Source: Streptomyces drozdowiczii (GTDB taxonomy: Bacteria > Actinomycetota > Actinomycetes > Streptomycetales > Streptomycetaceae). From it: DNA of 64,000 bases. A program made the position numbers and the translations under genes. Each line of letters starts with the position of its first letter. Position 1 is the stretch's first letter. The notes below the pieces were generated by a model, which was given only the letters and a program-made list of their open reading frames with translations, was not told the DNA's origin and did not search any database. The stretch spans positions 3,038,001 to 3,102,000 of the forward strand of contig NZ_CP098740.1 in the NCBI RefSeq assembly GCF_026167665.1, in the 5' to 3' direction. Of the stretch, positions 25,921-34,911 are shown piece by piece.

Positions 25921-28900
25921 ATGACACCGGGGACCGCCGAGAGCGCGGCGCGCCTCCTCCTCGACCTGGCCGCCCGCGCCGCGACCGACGCCCGCGCCCT
26001 GGAGTGGTTCCTCGGCGCCGAGGCCCGGGCGGCGGCCGAGGAAGTGCGCGCCGGGACCGACCTGCCCGACGGAAGCGTGTGGGCCCTCGGGGCCCTCGCC
26101 CTCGGCCACGCCGAGTGGTCCCGCTTCCTCGCCGTCCACGAGGCCGACCCGGTGGCCCTCGGCGCCGCCGTCCTCTGGTTCGCCGCGCTGGACGGCCTCG
26201 CCCCGGAACAACTGCCGCACGAGCTGCGCCCCCTCTTCGCGACGCTGGCCGGCCGACCGGACGGCGCCGCCACCGAGCCCGGCCTCGCGTACCAGGCGGC
26301 CGTCGGGATGACCGTGCTGTTCCAGCAGGGCCGCGCCCCAGGCGCCCTGCCGCTCGCCGAGACGCTGTTGCGCCACGCCGCCGCCACCGCGGGCGAGGGC
26401 AGCCTCGAACAGGGCTGCTACCTCTCCGACCTGGGGATCGTCCTCCTCTACGCGACCCAGGCCGGCTCCGGACCGCAGGCACTCGCCGCCGCCGACGAGG
26501 CGTCCCGCGCCGCCGTCCGCTGCGCCCCGGGCCCCCGCGACGAGCAGGCCCGCCGGCACGGCAACCTCGGCCACGTCCTCCGGCACCGGGCCGAGGCGAC
26601 CGGCGACCCGGACGCCGTCCGGGAAGCGGTCACCGCGCTGCGGACGGCGGCGGAACTCACCACCTGGAACAACCCGCACCGCCCGCAGATCGGCGCCACC
26701 CTCGGCTCGGCCCTGTGCGCGGCGGCCAGGGTCCTGGACGACCCCGCGCTCCGCCAGGAGGGCGTCACCCGGCTGCGCGAAGCCCTCGCCGAGCCCGACG
26801 CCCCGCTGCCCTCCCGCGCCTCGTTCCTCTCCGACCTGGGCGTCGCCCTCGTCCAGGGCTCCCCGCGGGACCGCGCGGCGTACGAGGAGGGCATCGCCGC
26901 CTGCCGCGAGGCGGCCGAAGCCGCGCCCAGCCCCTACGAACGCACCGTGTACCTCACCAACCTCGGCCTCCTCCTCGGCGGCCACGCCGTCAACACCGAG
27001 GACCCGCAGGTCCTGGAGGACGCGTACGCCGTCGCCCGGGAGGCCCTGGCCGGCGCACCGGACGGGCACCCCGTCCGCGCCCAGGCGCACTGGGTCCTCT
27101 CCCGGGTCCTGGAGGCCCGGTACGAGGCGTCGGGCAGCCCGCGCGACCTGGCGGACGCCGTCGCCCACGCCCTGCCCGGGATGGCGGGCATGCCGCCCGG
27201 CGACCTGGTCCGGCGCGTGCTGCACGCCGTCGAACTGGCCGACCTGGTGACCAAGCGGGCCCTCCGGCAGTCCCGGACCACCGTCCCGGAGAGCGACCCG
27301 GCCGACGTGCGCGCCCCGGCCGCCCTGATCCGCGCCCTGGCCGGGGACCTGCCGCCCCGCTCCCCCGAGCGCGCCCGGGTCCTGGCGGCGCTCGGGCGCT
27401 GCCTCCGCCTGTCCCGCGACCCGGCCGACGTGGACGAGGCCGTCGACCGCTTCCGCGAGGCGCTGGCCCTGCCCTCCCCCGAGGACGGCTTCGAGGCCGC
27501 CACCCGCTTCGCCCTCGGCGCGGCGCTGGCCCACCACGCGGGGGCGGACGAACAGGCGTGGCGGGCGGGCGCCGACGAGATGCGCGGGGCGCTCGCGCTG
27601 CTCCCGCCCGGCGGCCAGGCGTACTGGGACTGCCACGCGGAGTTCACGAACATCCTCACCGCACGGGCCGACGAGACGACCGGCGTCGAGCTGTACGAGG
27701 AGGTGCTGCGCCTCCTCCGCGAGCAGCTGGCCCACGCCCCGCTCACGCGCACCGAGCACTCCGTCTTCCGGTCGAACACCGGCCTGGTCCAGCTGAAGAC
27801 CGCGCTGCGCACCGGCCGCCCCGAACTGCTCACCGAGGCGGTGGCGTCCCACCGCGACGGCGTCGCCCGGTCCTCACCGGACGACCTGCTCCACGCCCAC
27901 CAGCTCCTCTGCTTCGGTGAGGCCCTGCTCGCCCGCGCCGAGTTCTGCTCGGACACCGCCGCGCTGCGGGAGGGCATCGAGGTCCTGCGCCGGGCGGTGG
28001 CCGCCTCCGACGAGGACAACTACGGCGGGCCCGCCTCCCGCACCGCGCTCGGAGACGCCCTGCGCAACCTCGCCCGGCTCGCCGCCGACCCCGCCCCGCT
28101 GGAGGAGTCCGTCCGCTGGCACCGCGAAGCCCTGGTGATGGTCCCGGGCCCGCCCGACCCCGTGGCCCTGCTCGGCCTCGCGAACAGCCTCGCCGCGCTC
28201 CACCGCTACACCCGGGACCCCCGCCAGGCCGACGAGGCGGTGTTCCAGTTCCGGGCCGCCCTGCGCGCGCTGGGCCCGTCGACGGCCGAGGCGCGCGGCT
28301 CGATCCTGTCCGGCCTGGGGGGCCTCCAGTGGCGGCTGGCCCGCCACACCGGCGACGAAGCCCTGATGGACACCGCCGTCGAGACCCTGCGCGAGGCCGT
28401 GTCCTGCGCCCCCCGCGCCCGGATCGCCATGGCGCTCACCAACCTGGGCGGCGCGCTCATGGACCGGGGCCGCCGCACCGGGAACCGGGCCTGGATGGCG
28501 GAGGCCGTGGCGGTGCTGCGGCGGGCGCTCGACCGGAGCCTGCCCGCGGCCATGGAGCGCACGCTCCACCTGAACAACCTCGCCGAGGCACTGCGCCAGT
28601 GGGACGGCCTCACCGGCGGAACCGCGGGCGCCGCGGAGGCGATCGCCCTGCTGCGCGAGGCGATGGCCGTGGAGAACGGCGACCGGGAGGGCGGCGAGTG
28701 GGCCGCGATGAACCTCGCGGACCTGCTGACCGGCCTCGCCGGGGCGAACGGCGACGCCGGCCTCGCCGACGAGGCCCGCCGACTGCTGGAGTACGCCCTG
28801 GACCGGCTCGGCGAGAGCCACCCCTCACGCTTCTTCGCGCTCCAGAAGCTCACGATGGCCTGCCACATGAGCGTCCGCCTCGCCGACGACCCGTCCGGCC

Positions 28901-30702
28901 CGGCCGCCCGCGAGGCGTGGACGCGCGCGGCCGACGCCGCCCGCGCATCCCTCACCGGCCTGGCCGAGGACGACCCGAACCACGCCCTCTCCGCGGTCCT
29001 GCTGGCCATGGCGCAGCTCAGCCGCCACGCCCTGGGCGAGCCCGTCGACCTGGCGGAGGCCCTGCGCCTCGCCCGCGACGGCGCCCGCAGTCCGGTCGCG
29101 CACCGCGTGGCCCGGGTCGAGGCCGGCCGCGTCTGGGGCCTGGCCGCGCTGCGGGCGGGCGACCGCGCCGAGGCGCTGGAGGGGTACGCGTACGCCGTGG
29201 GGCTGCTGCCCGGCATCGCCCCGCGCGGCCTCGCCCGCGTCGACCAGGAGGCCCGCCTCGGCGGCACCGACGGCCTGGCGAGCGACGCCGCCGCGCTGGC
29301 CCTCGAAGCGGGCGCCCCGGAACGCGCGCTCGCCCTGCTCGAACAGGGCCGGGGCGTGCTGCTGGGCCAGGGCCTGGAGAACCGTGCCGACGTGTCCCGG
29401 CTGCACGCCCTCGACCCCGCCCGCGCCGCCGAGTTCGAGCGCGTCCGCGACGAGTTGAGCGCCCCGCCCGCGCTCGCCCCGTCCCCGGACGGGCCGCCCG
29501 GTGCGGGCGAGAGCGCCGAGGCCCGCCATGCCCTGGCCCGCCGCTGGGACCGACTCCTCGCGGAGGTCCGGGAGCTGCCGGGCCTCGCGGACTTCCTGCG
29601 CCCGCCGTCCGTGCCGGAGCTGCTTTCGGCGGCCGAGGGCGGCCCGGTCGTGGTCGTGAACGTCAGCACCTACCGCTGCGACGCCCTGGTCGTGACCTCC
29701 ACCGGGATCGACGTGGTCCCGCTGCCCGGCCTCACCCGGGACACCGTCGCCGGGTGGGCAGCGGAGTACATCGACGGCGTCGACACGGCGTACGGCGCAC
29801 GCGGCAAGGACGAGGCCGTCGCCATGATGCGCACCCTGTCCGGCACGCTCGGCCGGCTCTGGGACACGGTCGCGGAGCCCGTGCTCGGCCACCTCGGCCT
29901 CGACGCCCAACCGGCCGCCGGGGAGCCCTGGCCCCGGCTGTGGTGGTGCCCGACCGGCCTGCTGTCCTTCCTGCCGCTGCACGCGGCCGGGCGCGGCGGG
30001 CCGGACTCCGGCACCTGGGTCATGGACCGTGCCGTCTCCTCGTACACCCCCACCCTGCGCGCCCTGGCCCGCGCCCGCGCCGGACTCACCGCCGGGGCCC
30101 GGGGCACCCGGCCCGCGCCGCTGGTCGTGGCCCTGGCCGAGACGCCGGGGGCCGCGCCGCTGCCCGGGGTCGCGCGCGAGGCGGAGGTGCTGGCGGAGCT
30201 GTTCCCGGGCGGGCGGCTGCTGTCCGGGCCGGACGCGACGGTGGACGCGGTCGGCGGGGCGCTCGAAGCGCACCCGTGGGTCCACTTCAGCTGCCACGGG
30301 GTCAGCGAGCTGCTGACCCCGTCCCGGAGCGGCCTCGTCCTGTACGACGGCCGCCTCACCGTCTCCGACGCGGCCGCCCGCCGCCCGGCGGCACCGGAGC
30401 TGGCCGTGCTCTCCGCCTGCTCCGCGTCCCGGGGCGGCACCCGGCTCTCCGACGAGGCGGTCCAGCTGGCCGCGGCCTTCCAGCTCGCCGGGTACCCGCA
30501 TGTGATCGGCACGCTGTGGCCGGTCGCGGACAAGCTGGCGACCCGGGTGACCGAGGCGTTCTACGGGGCCCTCGCGAAGGACGTCTCCGGCGGCCGCCCC
30601 ATCGACCCGGCCGCCGCCCTGCACGCCCCGGTCCGGGCCCTGCGCGACCGCTACACGGCCGCCCCGCACCTCTGGGCGGCGCACATCCACACGGGGCCGT
30701 AG
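25921..30702 (+). CDS. Giant TPR protein with C-terminal CHAT caspase-like protease domain
   Basis: This 1593-residue protein, with GGGAGG just before the ATG, consists mainly of divergent tetratricopeptide-type helical repeats from about residue 130 to 1180. Recurrent motifs include YLSDLGIVLLYAT, HLNNLAEALRQWDG and MNLADLLTGLAG. A C-terminal CHAT domain of about 300 residues follows. The catalytic dyad is intact: HFSCHG with His1459 and VLSACSAS with Cys1500, then VIGTLWPVADKLA. CHAT domains are caspase/separase relatives, and some act as effectors in defence or cell-death systems. It converges with a small acidic gene and a DUF6338 gene. The substrate and trigger are unknown. Confidence 0.93.
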   Translation: MTPGTAESAARLLLDLAARAATDARALEWFLGAEARAAAEEVRAGTDLPDGSVWALGALALGHAEWSRFLAVHEADPVALGAAVLWFAALDGLAPEQLPHELRPLFATLAGRPDGAATEPGLAYQAAVGMTVLFQQGRAPGALPLAETLLRHAAATAGEGSLEQGCYLSDLGIVLLYATQAGSGPQALAAADEASRAAVRCAPGPRDEQARRHGNLGHVLRHRAEATGDPDAVREAVTALRTAAELTTWNNPHRPQIGATLGSALCAAARVLDDPALRQEGVTRLREALAEPDAPLPSRASFLSDLGVALVQGSPRDRAAYEEGIAACREAAEAAPSPYERTVYLTNLGLLLGGHAVNTEDPQVLEDAYAVAREALAGAPDGHPVRAQAHWVLSRVLEARYEASGSPRDLADAVAHALPGMAGMPPGDLVRRVLHAVELADLVTKRALRQSRTTVPESDPADVRAPAALIRALAGDLPPRSPERARVLAALGRCLRLSRDPADVDEAVDRFREALALPSPEDGFEAATRFALGAALAHHAGADEQAWRAGADEMRGALALLPPGGQAYWDCHAEFTNILTARADETTGVELYEEVLRLLREQLAHAPLTRTEHSVFRSNTGLVQLKTALRTGRPELLTEAVASHRDGVARSSPDDLLHAHQLLCFGEALLARAEFCSDTAALREGIEVLRRAVAASDEDNYGGPASRTALGDALRNLARLAADPAPLEESVRWHREALVMVPGPPDPVALLGLANSLAALHRYTRDPRQADEAVFQFRAALRALGPSTAEARGSILSGLGGLQWRLARHTGDEALMDTAVETLREAVSCAPRARIAMALTNLGGALMDRGRRTGNRAWMAEAVAVLRRALDRSLPAAMERTLHLNNLAEALRQWDGLTGGTAGAAEAIALLREAMAVENGDREGGEWAAMNLADLLTGLAGANGDAGLADEARRLLEYALDRLGESHPSRFFALQKLTMACHMSVRLADDPSGPAAREAWTRAADAARASLTGLAEDDPNHALSAVLLAMAQLSRHALGEPVDLAEALRLARDGARSPVAHRVARVEAGRVWGLAALRAGDRAEALEGYAYAVGLLPGIAPRGLARVDQEARLGGTDGLASDAAALALEAGAPERALALLEQGRGVLLGQGLENRADVSRLHALDPARAAEFERVRDELSAPPALAPSPDGPPGAGESAEARHALARRWDRLLAEVRELPGLADFLRPPSVPELLSAAEGGPVVVVNVSTYRCDALVVTSTGIDVVPLPGLTRDTVAGWAAEYIDGVDTAYGARGKDEAVAMMRTLSGTLGRLWDTVAEPVLGHLGLDAQPAAGEPWPRLWWCPTGLLSFLPLHAAGRGGPDSGTWVMDRAVSSYTPTLRALARARAGLTAGARGTRPAPLVVALAETPGAAPLPGVAREAEVLAELFPGGRLLSGPDATVDAVGGALEAHPWVHFSCHGVSELLTPSRSGLVLYDGRLTVSDAAARRPAAPELAVLSACSASRGGTRLSDEAVQLAAAFQLAGYPHVIGTLWPVADKLATRVTEAFYGALAKDVSGGRPIDPAAALHAPVRALRDRYTAAPHLWAAHIHTGP

Positions 30703-30721
30703 GAGCGGGCCGTGAGCCCCC

Positions 30722-30907
30722 TCACTCCTCGTCCGGCTCGCCGTCCTGCTCCACCGGCCCGCTCATCACCGACCCCGAGGGCCCCTGCGGCAGTTCGTCC
30801 GGCTCGACCATGAGGCGGGTGGGCCGGTACGTCTTGGTGGAGGAGAACTCCTCCACCCATTCCGCGAGTTCGTCGTCACTGCCCGGCTCCGGTTCCCGTT
30901 CGCTCAC
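30722..30907 (-). CDS. Small acidic protein next to CHAT gene
   Basis: This is a 61-residue, strongly acidic protein (DDELAEWVEEFSSTKTYRPT, then VEPDELPQGPSG). There is no membrane helix or signal peptide. Its start overlaps the end of the DUF6338 gene by about 30 bp, suggesting translational coupling, and its stop is only 19 bp from the convergent CHAT gene. Codon bias is normal for the window. Possible roles as a recruiting or inhibitory peptide are inference from position only. Confidence 0.6.
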   Translation of the reverse strand: MSEREPEPGSDDELAEWVEEFSSTKTYRPTRLMVEPDELPQGPSGSVMSGPVEQDGEPDEE

Positions 30908-31562
30908 CCTCGTCCGCTCCTCTCACCACCGGCCGCCGCCGCTCGGGCGGCAGCAGCACCTCCAGTACGTCGATCTCCTCCGCGCGCACGTACACGCCCC
31001 CGGTACCGGGCACCCGGCCGACGAAGCTGCCGTCCGGCGCCATCCGGTACTGGGCCTCCAGATAGAGGTCCCCGCTGTGCGGATACGCCGAGGCGGCGGA
31101 CCGCGTGCCCAGCCAACCCCCCACCCACAGCCCGCTCTTGAGCCGTACGCGTACGAAGCAGGAGCCGCGCCCCCGGAACAGCGCGTCCCAGGCGGTCGGC
31201 GTCGGCTCGTACCGCGCCCGCGCGTCCCGCCGCCGCCAGGCCGCCTCCGCCCAGGCGAGCGCGGCCGGTACGACGACGATCAGCAGCAGCGCGGCGAGAC
31301 CCGCCTGCCGGGGCTGCCGGGCCACACCCGCGAGGGGCCCCTCGCCGTCGCCCAGGAGCAGCCGCAGCAGCCAGGGCCCGGCGGCCACCACGTACACGAT
31401 GTCCAGCAGGGCACCGGCGGCGATCGCGCGGACGAGGCGGTTCTGCGGCTCCTGCTCGGCGGCGAGCGGGCCGCGCAGGCGCTCCCGGACGGCCTGGTGG
31501 AAGACGCCGGGCAGCACGAGGATCAGCAGGATGGTCAGCTGCTGCGCCGTTCCCGGGACCAT
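30876..31562 (-). CDS. DUF6338 family membrane protein
   Basis: The 228-residue product has an N-terminal membrane helix (TILLILVLPGVFHQAV), two more in the middle (IAAGALLDIVYVVAAG; LAALLLIVVVPAALAWAE), and a cytoplasmic C-terminal domain. That domain reads PTAWDALFRGRGSCFVRVRL, GGWLGTRSAASAYPHSGDLY and VYVRAEEIDVLEVLLPP, which matches the DUF6338 pattern. The function is unknown. It is in one transcription unit with the small acidic gene and faces the CHAT protein gene. Confidence 0.75.
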   Translation of the reverse strand: MVPGTAQQLTILLILVLPGVFHQAVRERLRGPLAAEQEPQNRLVRAIAAGALLDIVYVVAAGPWLLRLLLGDGEGPLAGVARQPRQAGLAALLLIVVVPAALAWAEAAWRRRDARARYEPTPTAWDALFRGRGSCFVRVRLKSGLWVGGWLGTRSAASAYPHSGDLYLEAQYRMAPDGSFVGRVPGTGGVYVRAEEIDVLEVLLPPERRRPVVRGADEGERTGTGAGQ

Positions 31563-31637
31563 GGTGGTGCCGCACCCCCGTGCCGTGTACGTGCCCGAAC
31601 CCTGCCGTCCCAGGATGGCGCACCGGGCGCCCCCGCG

Positions 31638-32624
31638 TCAGGAGTTCCGGCGCCGCCTGCCCAGGAACAGCACGAGGGCGAACGCGGCGAGCACGATGCC
31701 GCCGGTCAGCGTCGTGCCCTTCACCGGCAACCCGTCCCCGCCGTCCGCCGTGTCCTTCGTCCCCCCGGCCCGGTGCGTGGCGCCGCCGCCCCCGTCCCCG
31801 GTCTTCTTCAGGTCCACCCGTACGACACTGCTCCGCTCGCCCTCGGAGCCGTACATCAGGGCGGAGCCGTCCGCCGTGTACGTCACGGACTCGGACTGCG
31901 GGAGCAGCGGCGACTCGACGTCGTAGTCCTTGCCGAGGCGGCCGTTCGCGAAGGTGTAGCCGCGGGCGCTGAAGTAGGAGCGCAGGACCAGCTCCTTGCC
32001 GTCCGGGGAGAACGCGCCGTCGGTCACCCAGGGCACTTCCCCGACCCGCCGGAAGATGTTGTCGCCGCCGGTGGTGAGCTTCGCGGGCCCCTCGTAGAGG
32101 CCGCCGCCCTCCTCGTTCTTGGACGCGATGTAGACGCGCCCGGTCTTGGGGTGGACCATCAGCGCCTCCGCGTTGCGCGGCCCGTCGGCGTACTTCACGT
32201 CGAACTGGGTGGCCCGGACGGTCGCGTCCTGGAGCGTCTTCGGCTCGGGGAAGCGGTAGATCCAGACGTGGTCCCAGCTGCCGTTGAGGTTGTCGCCGAT
32301 GTCCCCGACGTAGACGTTCCCGTCCGGCCCGATCGAGATCGCCTCGACGTCTCGGGGGGCGCCGACGCCCTTCATGGTGATCGTCGCGACGGTCTTGCCC
32401 GTACGCGAATCGACCGCGAAGACGTACGGACCGTCGTCGCTGTCGTTGTGCGTCCAGTAGATCCCCGGGTGCAGGCGGCTCGCGGCGAGGCCGCTGGACT
32501 CGGTGATCCGGGGGTCCTCGATGGTGAAGCTCCGGTCGGCCCCGTCGTCGGCGTGGGCGGGGGCTGCGGCGAGGGCGAGGAGGACGGCGGCGCCCAGCGA
32601 GGACGTCAGTCGGTACGAACGCAT
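31638..32624 (-). CDS. Secreted, C-terminally anchored beta-propeller-like protein
   Basis: This 328-residue protein has a Sec signal peptide (YRLTSSLGAAVLLALAAAPA, cleavage near AHA-DD). A propeller-like region contains repeated strand pairs such as GVGAPRDVEAISIGPDGNVY, RNAEALMVHPKTGRVYIASK and VTDGAFSPDGKELVL. A Gly/Asp-rich linker, a membrane helix (TGGIVLAAFALVLFLG) and RRRRNS follow. No LPXTG-type motif precedes the helix, so it is probably membrane-anchored facing outward. The ATG at 32624 fits the signal peptide; 32639 is possible. It is divergent from the SGNH hydrolase gene. The ligand is unknown. Confidence 0.8.
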   Translation of the reverse strand: MRSYRLTSSLGAAVLLALAAAPAHADDGADRSFTIEDPRITESSGLAASRLHPGIYWTHNDSDDGPYVFAVDSRTGKTVATITMKGVGAPRDVEAISIGPDGNVYVGDIGDNLNGSWDHVWIYRFPEPKTLQDATVRATQFDVKYADGPRNAEALMVHPKTGRVYIASKNEEGGGLYEGPAKLTTGGDNIFRRVGEVPWVTDGAFSPDGKELVLRSYFSARGYTFANGRLGKDYDVESPLLPQSESVTYTADGSALMYGSEGERSSVVRVDLKKTGDGGGGATHRAGGTKDTADGGDGLPVKGTTLTGGIVLAAFALVLFLGRRRRNS

Positions 32625-32682
32625 GGCACAAGTGTCCATCGTCACGTACCGGCGCGTAGCCCGGATCGGCCATGATGACGCC

Positions 32683-33383
32683 ATGCGTTTCATGTGTGTC
32701 GGCGATTCCATGACCATCGGGCGCGCCGGCGACTTCACATGGCGCTACCGCATGTGGCAGCACCTGGAGGCGGCACCGGACGGCCCCCACGAGCTGGTGG
32801 GCCCGCGCACGACCCTGTACGACGCGGAAACGAACACCGCTTCCTCCTCCGCGTACGCCGCCGCCGACTTCCCGCCCGCCGCCCGCCGCCACCTCGCGGG
32901 CTGGGGCGAGGGCTGGCTCCACATGGCCCCGCTGATAGCGGACGCGGTGACCGCACACCGCCCGGACGTCCTGCTGGTCTCCCTCGGCCTGATAGACCTC
33001 GGCTTCTACACGGACAGCGCCCGGACGGCGGAGAACGCCGCCGCGTTCCTGTCATCGGCCCGCGAGGCGAACCCGCACATCCGCGTGGTGCTGCTCCCGG
33101 TGATCCCGAACATCCGCGCGGAGACGGACGCGCCGTTCGCGGCGGAGTGCGCACACTTCAACACCCTCCTGGCCAAGGCAGTCGCCGACCTGGACACCCC
33201 GGGCTCCCCCCTCCTCCTGGCCTCCCACCCCCGGCGTACGACATCCACACCTCCACGTACGACGGCACCCACCCCAACCCCACAGGCGAACACCACCTCG
33301 CAGCGGCCTTCGCGAACGCGCTGCACGAGGCATGGGAGCTGGGCGCCCGCTACGCGGGGGCGGCCACCTCAGGCACCTGCTGA
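32683..33383 (+). pseudogene. SGNH/GDSL hydrolase, frameshifted near the catalytic His block
   Basis: Starting at ATG 32683, the product shows block I (MRFMCVGDSMTIGRAGDFTW with the nucleophilic Ser), VLLVSLGLIDLGF (block III-like), and VVLLPVIPNIR. The last block, YDIHTSTYDGTHPNPTGEHH with catalytic Asp and His, lies in the next frame and ends at 33383. The junction is a run of five C at about 33226-33232. Six C would restore SHPPAYDIHTS and a 233-residue enzyme. As written, the protein loses its catalytic dyad and continues as low-complexity sequence. Likely a base-call error; otherwise a recent pseudogene. Confidence 0.85.
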
Positions 33384-33624
33384 GCCCTCACGGCGGGAAA
33401 CCCCGCCGACCCCTGGTCCTGCGACGGCTCCGCCTCGTTCGTGTGAAGATCACGACGGCGCGAATACCGTGGAACACGGCGTGACGATGGCGCCGATCGA
33501 TCCGCTGGTGGCGGTGGAAAGAATGGACTAGTAGTCGACAAGAGTTTCGGCAGGACTCCAAATGTCAAGAAGTTCCCGATGTAAAGGCCAAGACCACCAG
33601 TCTTTGCAAGACCACCGGGAAGGG

Positions 33625-34065
33625 ATGAGCAACGTGTCCGCTTTCGACGGCGACGATCCCGATCGGCTGGCAGGCGAGAGGTTTCGGCGGTGGAGTGAGC
33701 GCTACGCCGAGGAAGAGCCCCTGCTGCCGAGCCCGGGATGGTGGCCATGGCCGCTCCAGGAGGTCGTTCACAGGGATGGCGACCCCGATACGGGCATGGT
33801 CGCCGTGGACCTGCTGCCGCAGCATGATCGGGTGGATCCGGAGGCGGTCCTGGTGCGGCAACCCCGTGACGAGCCACCCTTCGACTACGGCTGGCCCGGG
33901 GCCGCTTGGCATCCGGAGGACGATCCCGAACTGATCGTGCGAGCGCAGCAATGGGACGACGGCCCCTGGCGCTGGATTCTCTTCGTACGGGGCGACCCGC
34001 TCCCGGCCGAGGCGCTGAGGCGTGTGCAGGACACCATCGAGTGGCGGCCCGCCTGGGCGCTTTGA
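33625..34065 (+). CDS. Hypothetical protein
   Basis: This 146-residue acidic, Trp-rich soluble protein (SPGWWPWPLQEVVHRDG, QQWDDGPWRWILFVRGDPLP) starts at ATG 33625 after GGGAAGGG. It has no signal peptide or membrane helix. I recognise no family. The upstream 240 bp hold no supported gene. Confidence 0.6.
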   Translation: MSNVSAFDGDDPDRLAGERFRRWSERYAEEEPLLPSPGWWPWPLQEVVHRDGDPDTGMVAVDLLPQHDRVDPEAVLVRQPRDEPPFDYGWPGAAWHPEDDPELIVRAQQWDDGPWRWILFVRGDPLPAEALRRVQDTIEWRPAWAL

Positions 34066-34328
34066 CGGGCTGGCCGGATCGATCGACTCACGCTCGGACA
34101 CGTCGTTGCGAGCCGTGCTTGGAGGACCCGCTCACGCGGTTGCTGCTGGACCAGGCGTCTCACCTCGCTGCGCGACACTCGCCGTACGACCGAGCCGACG
34201 TTCCTGGCCGCCCCGGTGACGTCCACTGTGCCCAGCTCCACTGCTCGCCCTCATCAACGCCTTGATCCCGACAAACCGTGATGTCCTCATCTAGGTTTTG
34301 TCGACCGGGGGTTGATGGAGGGGGCGGC
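34066..34328. other. Intergenic stretch without a recognised gene
   Basis: This 263-bp stretch lies between two hypothetical genes. Short frames here lack consistent codon bias. No hairpin, tRNA or repeat was noticed. It presumably includes the promoter of the membrane protein at 34329. Confidence 0.4.
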
Positions 34329-34898
34329 ATGGAGGAGCTGCGGGGCGGCTACAAGGTGCTCTTCTGGGTGGCGTTGGGGCTGTGCGGGGTCGATCTCCTG
34401 TGTATGGCCTCGACCTGGCTGCCCGGCGGGCACAGCGCGCCGGAGTGGCTCGTGACGGGCTTGTTCCTCTCGGTGTTCCCGGCCCTCGCGGTCGCGATCG
34501 TCTGCGGCCTCGTCAGCGGGGCCGCGACCCAGCTGATGGGCTCTCGCAATGCCGGGCAGCTCGGCAGTTACGTCCGGCTGCTGCCATACGCCCTGAAGCT
34601 CGCCTACGCGGGCGTCATCTGCCTGGTCGCGCTCGGCTTCGCGACCGGTGCCGGTACGGCCGAGGACGCGGAAGCAGACGCGTCGGGCTACTACTACACC
34701 TACTGGGACAAGACCGCGGACCCTCAGCAAAGCGTCCGGGTCGAGCTCACCGAGCCCGAGTACTACGAGGCGCTGAAGGCGGATCTCCGGATCTCCAGCG
34801 CCACGTCGGCCGTGCTCCACGCGGCCGGCAGCTTCCTCGTCCTCGCCTCCGCGTCGGCGACCGCAGGCCGCGCCCGGACGGCTCCGGAGCTCCCGTGA
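34329..34898 (+). CDS. Hypothetical membrane protein
   Basis: This 189-residue protein has about four membrane helices: VLFWVALGLCGVDLLCMAST, LVTGLFLSVFPALAVAIVCG, ALKLAYAGVICLVALGFATG, and a C-terminal SAVLHAAGSFLVLASASATA. A loop of about 60 residues rich in Tyr, Asp and Glu (GYYYTYWDKTADPQQSV) lies between helices 3 and 4. I chose the ATG at 34329 with GGAGGGGG upstream. No family is recognised. Confidence 0.65.
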   Translation: MEELRGGYKVLFWVALGLCGVDLLCMASTWLPGGHSAPEWLVTGLFLSVFPALAVAIVCGLVSGAATQLMGSRNAGQLGSYVRLLPYALKLAYAGVICLVALGFATGAGTAEDAEADASGYYYTYWDKTADPQQSVRVELTEPEYYEALKADLRISSATSAVLHAAGSFLVLASASATAGRARTAPELP

Positions 34899-34911
34899 CA
34901 CGGCGGCCCCG

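Noticed and set aside
33481..33531. A 16-codon frame starting VTMAPIDPLVAVERMD
   Set aside because: Too short and isolated, with no ribosome-binding site or conservation evidence; it may be chance in frame with the SGNH gene.
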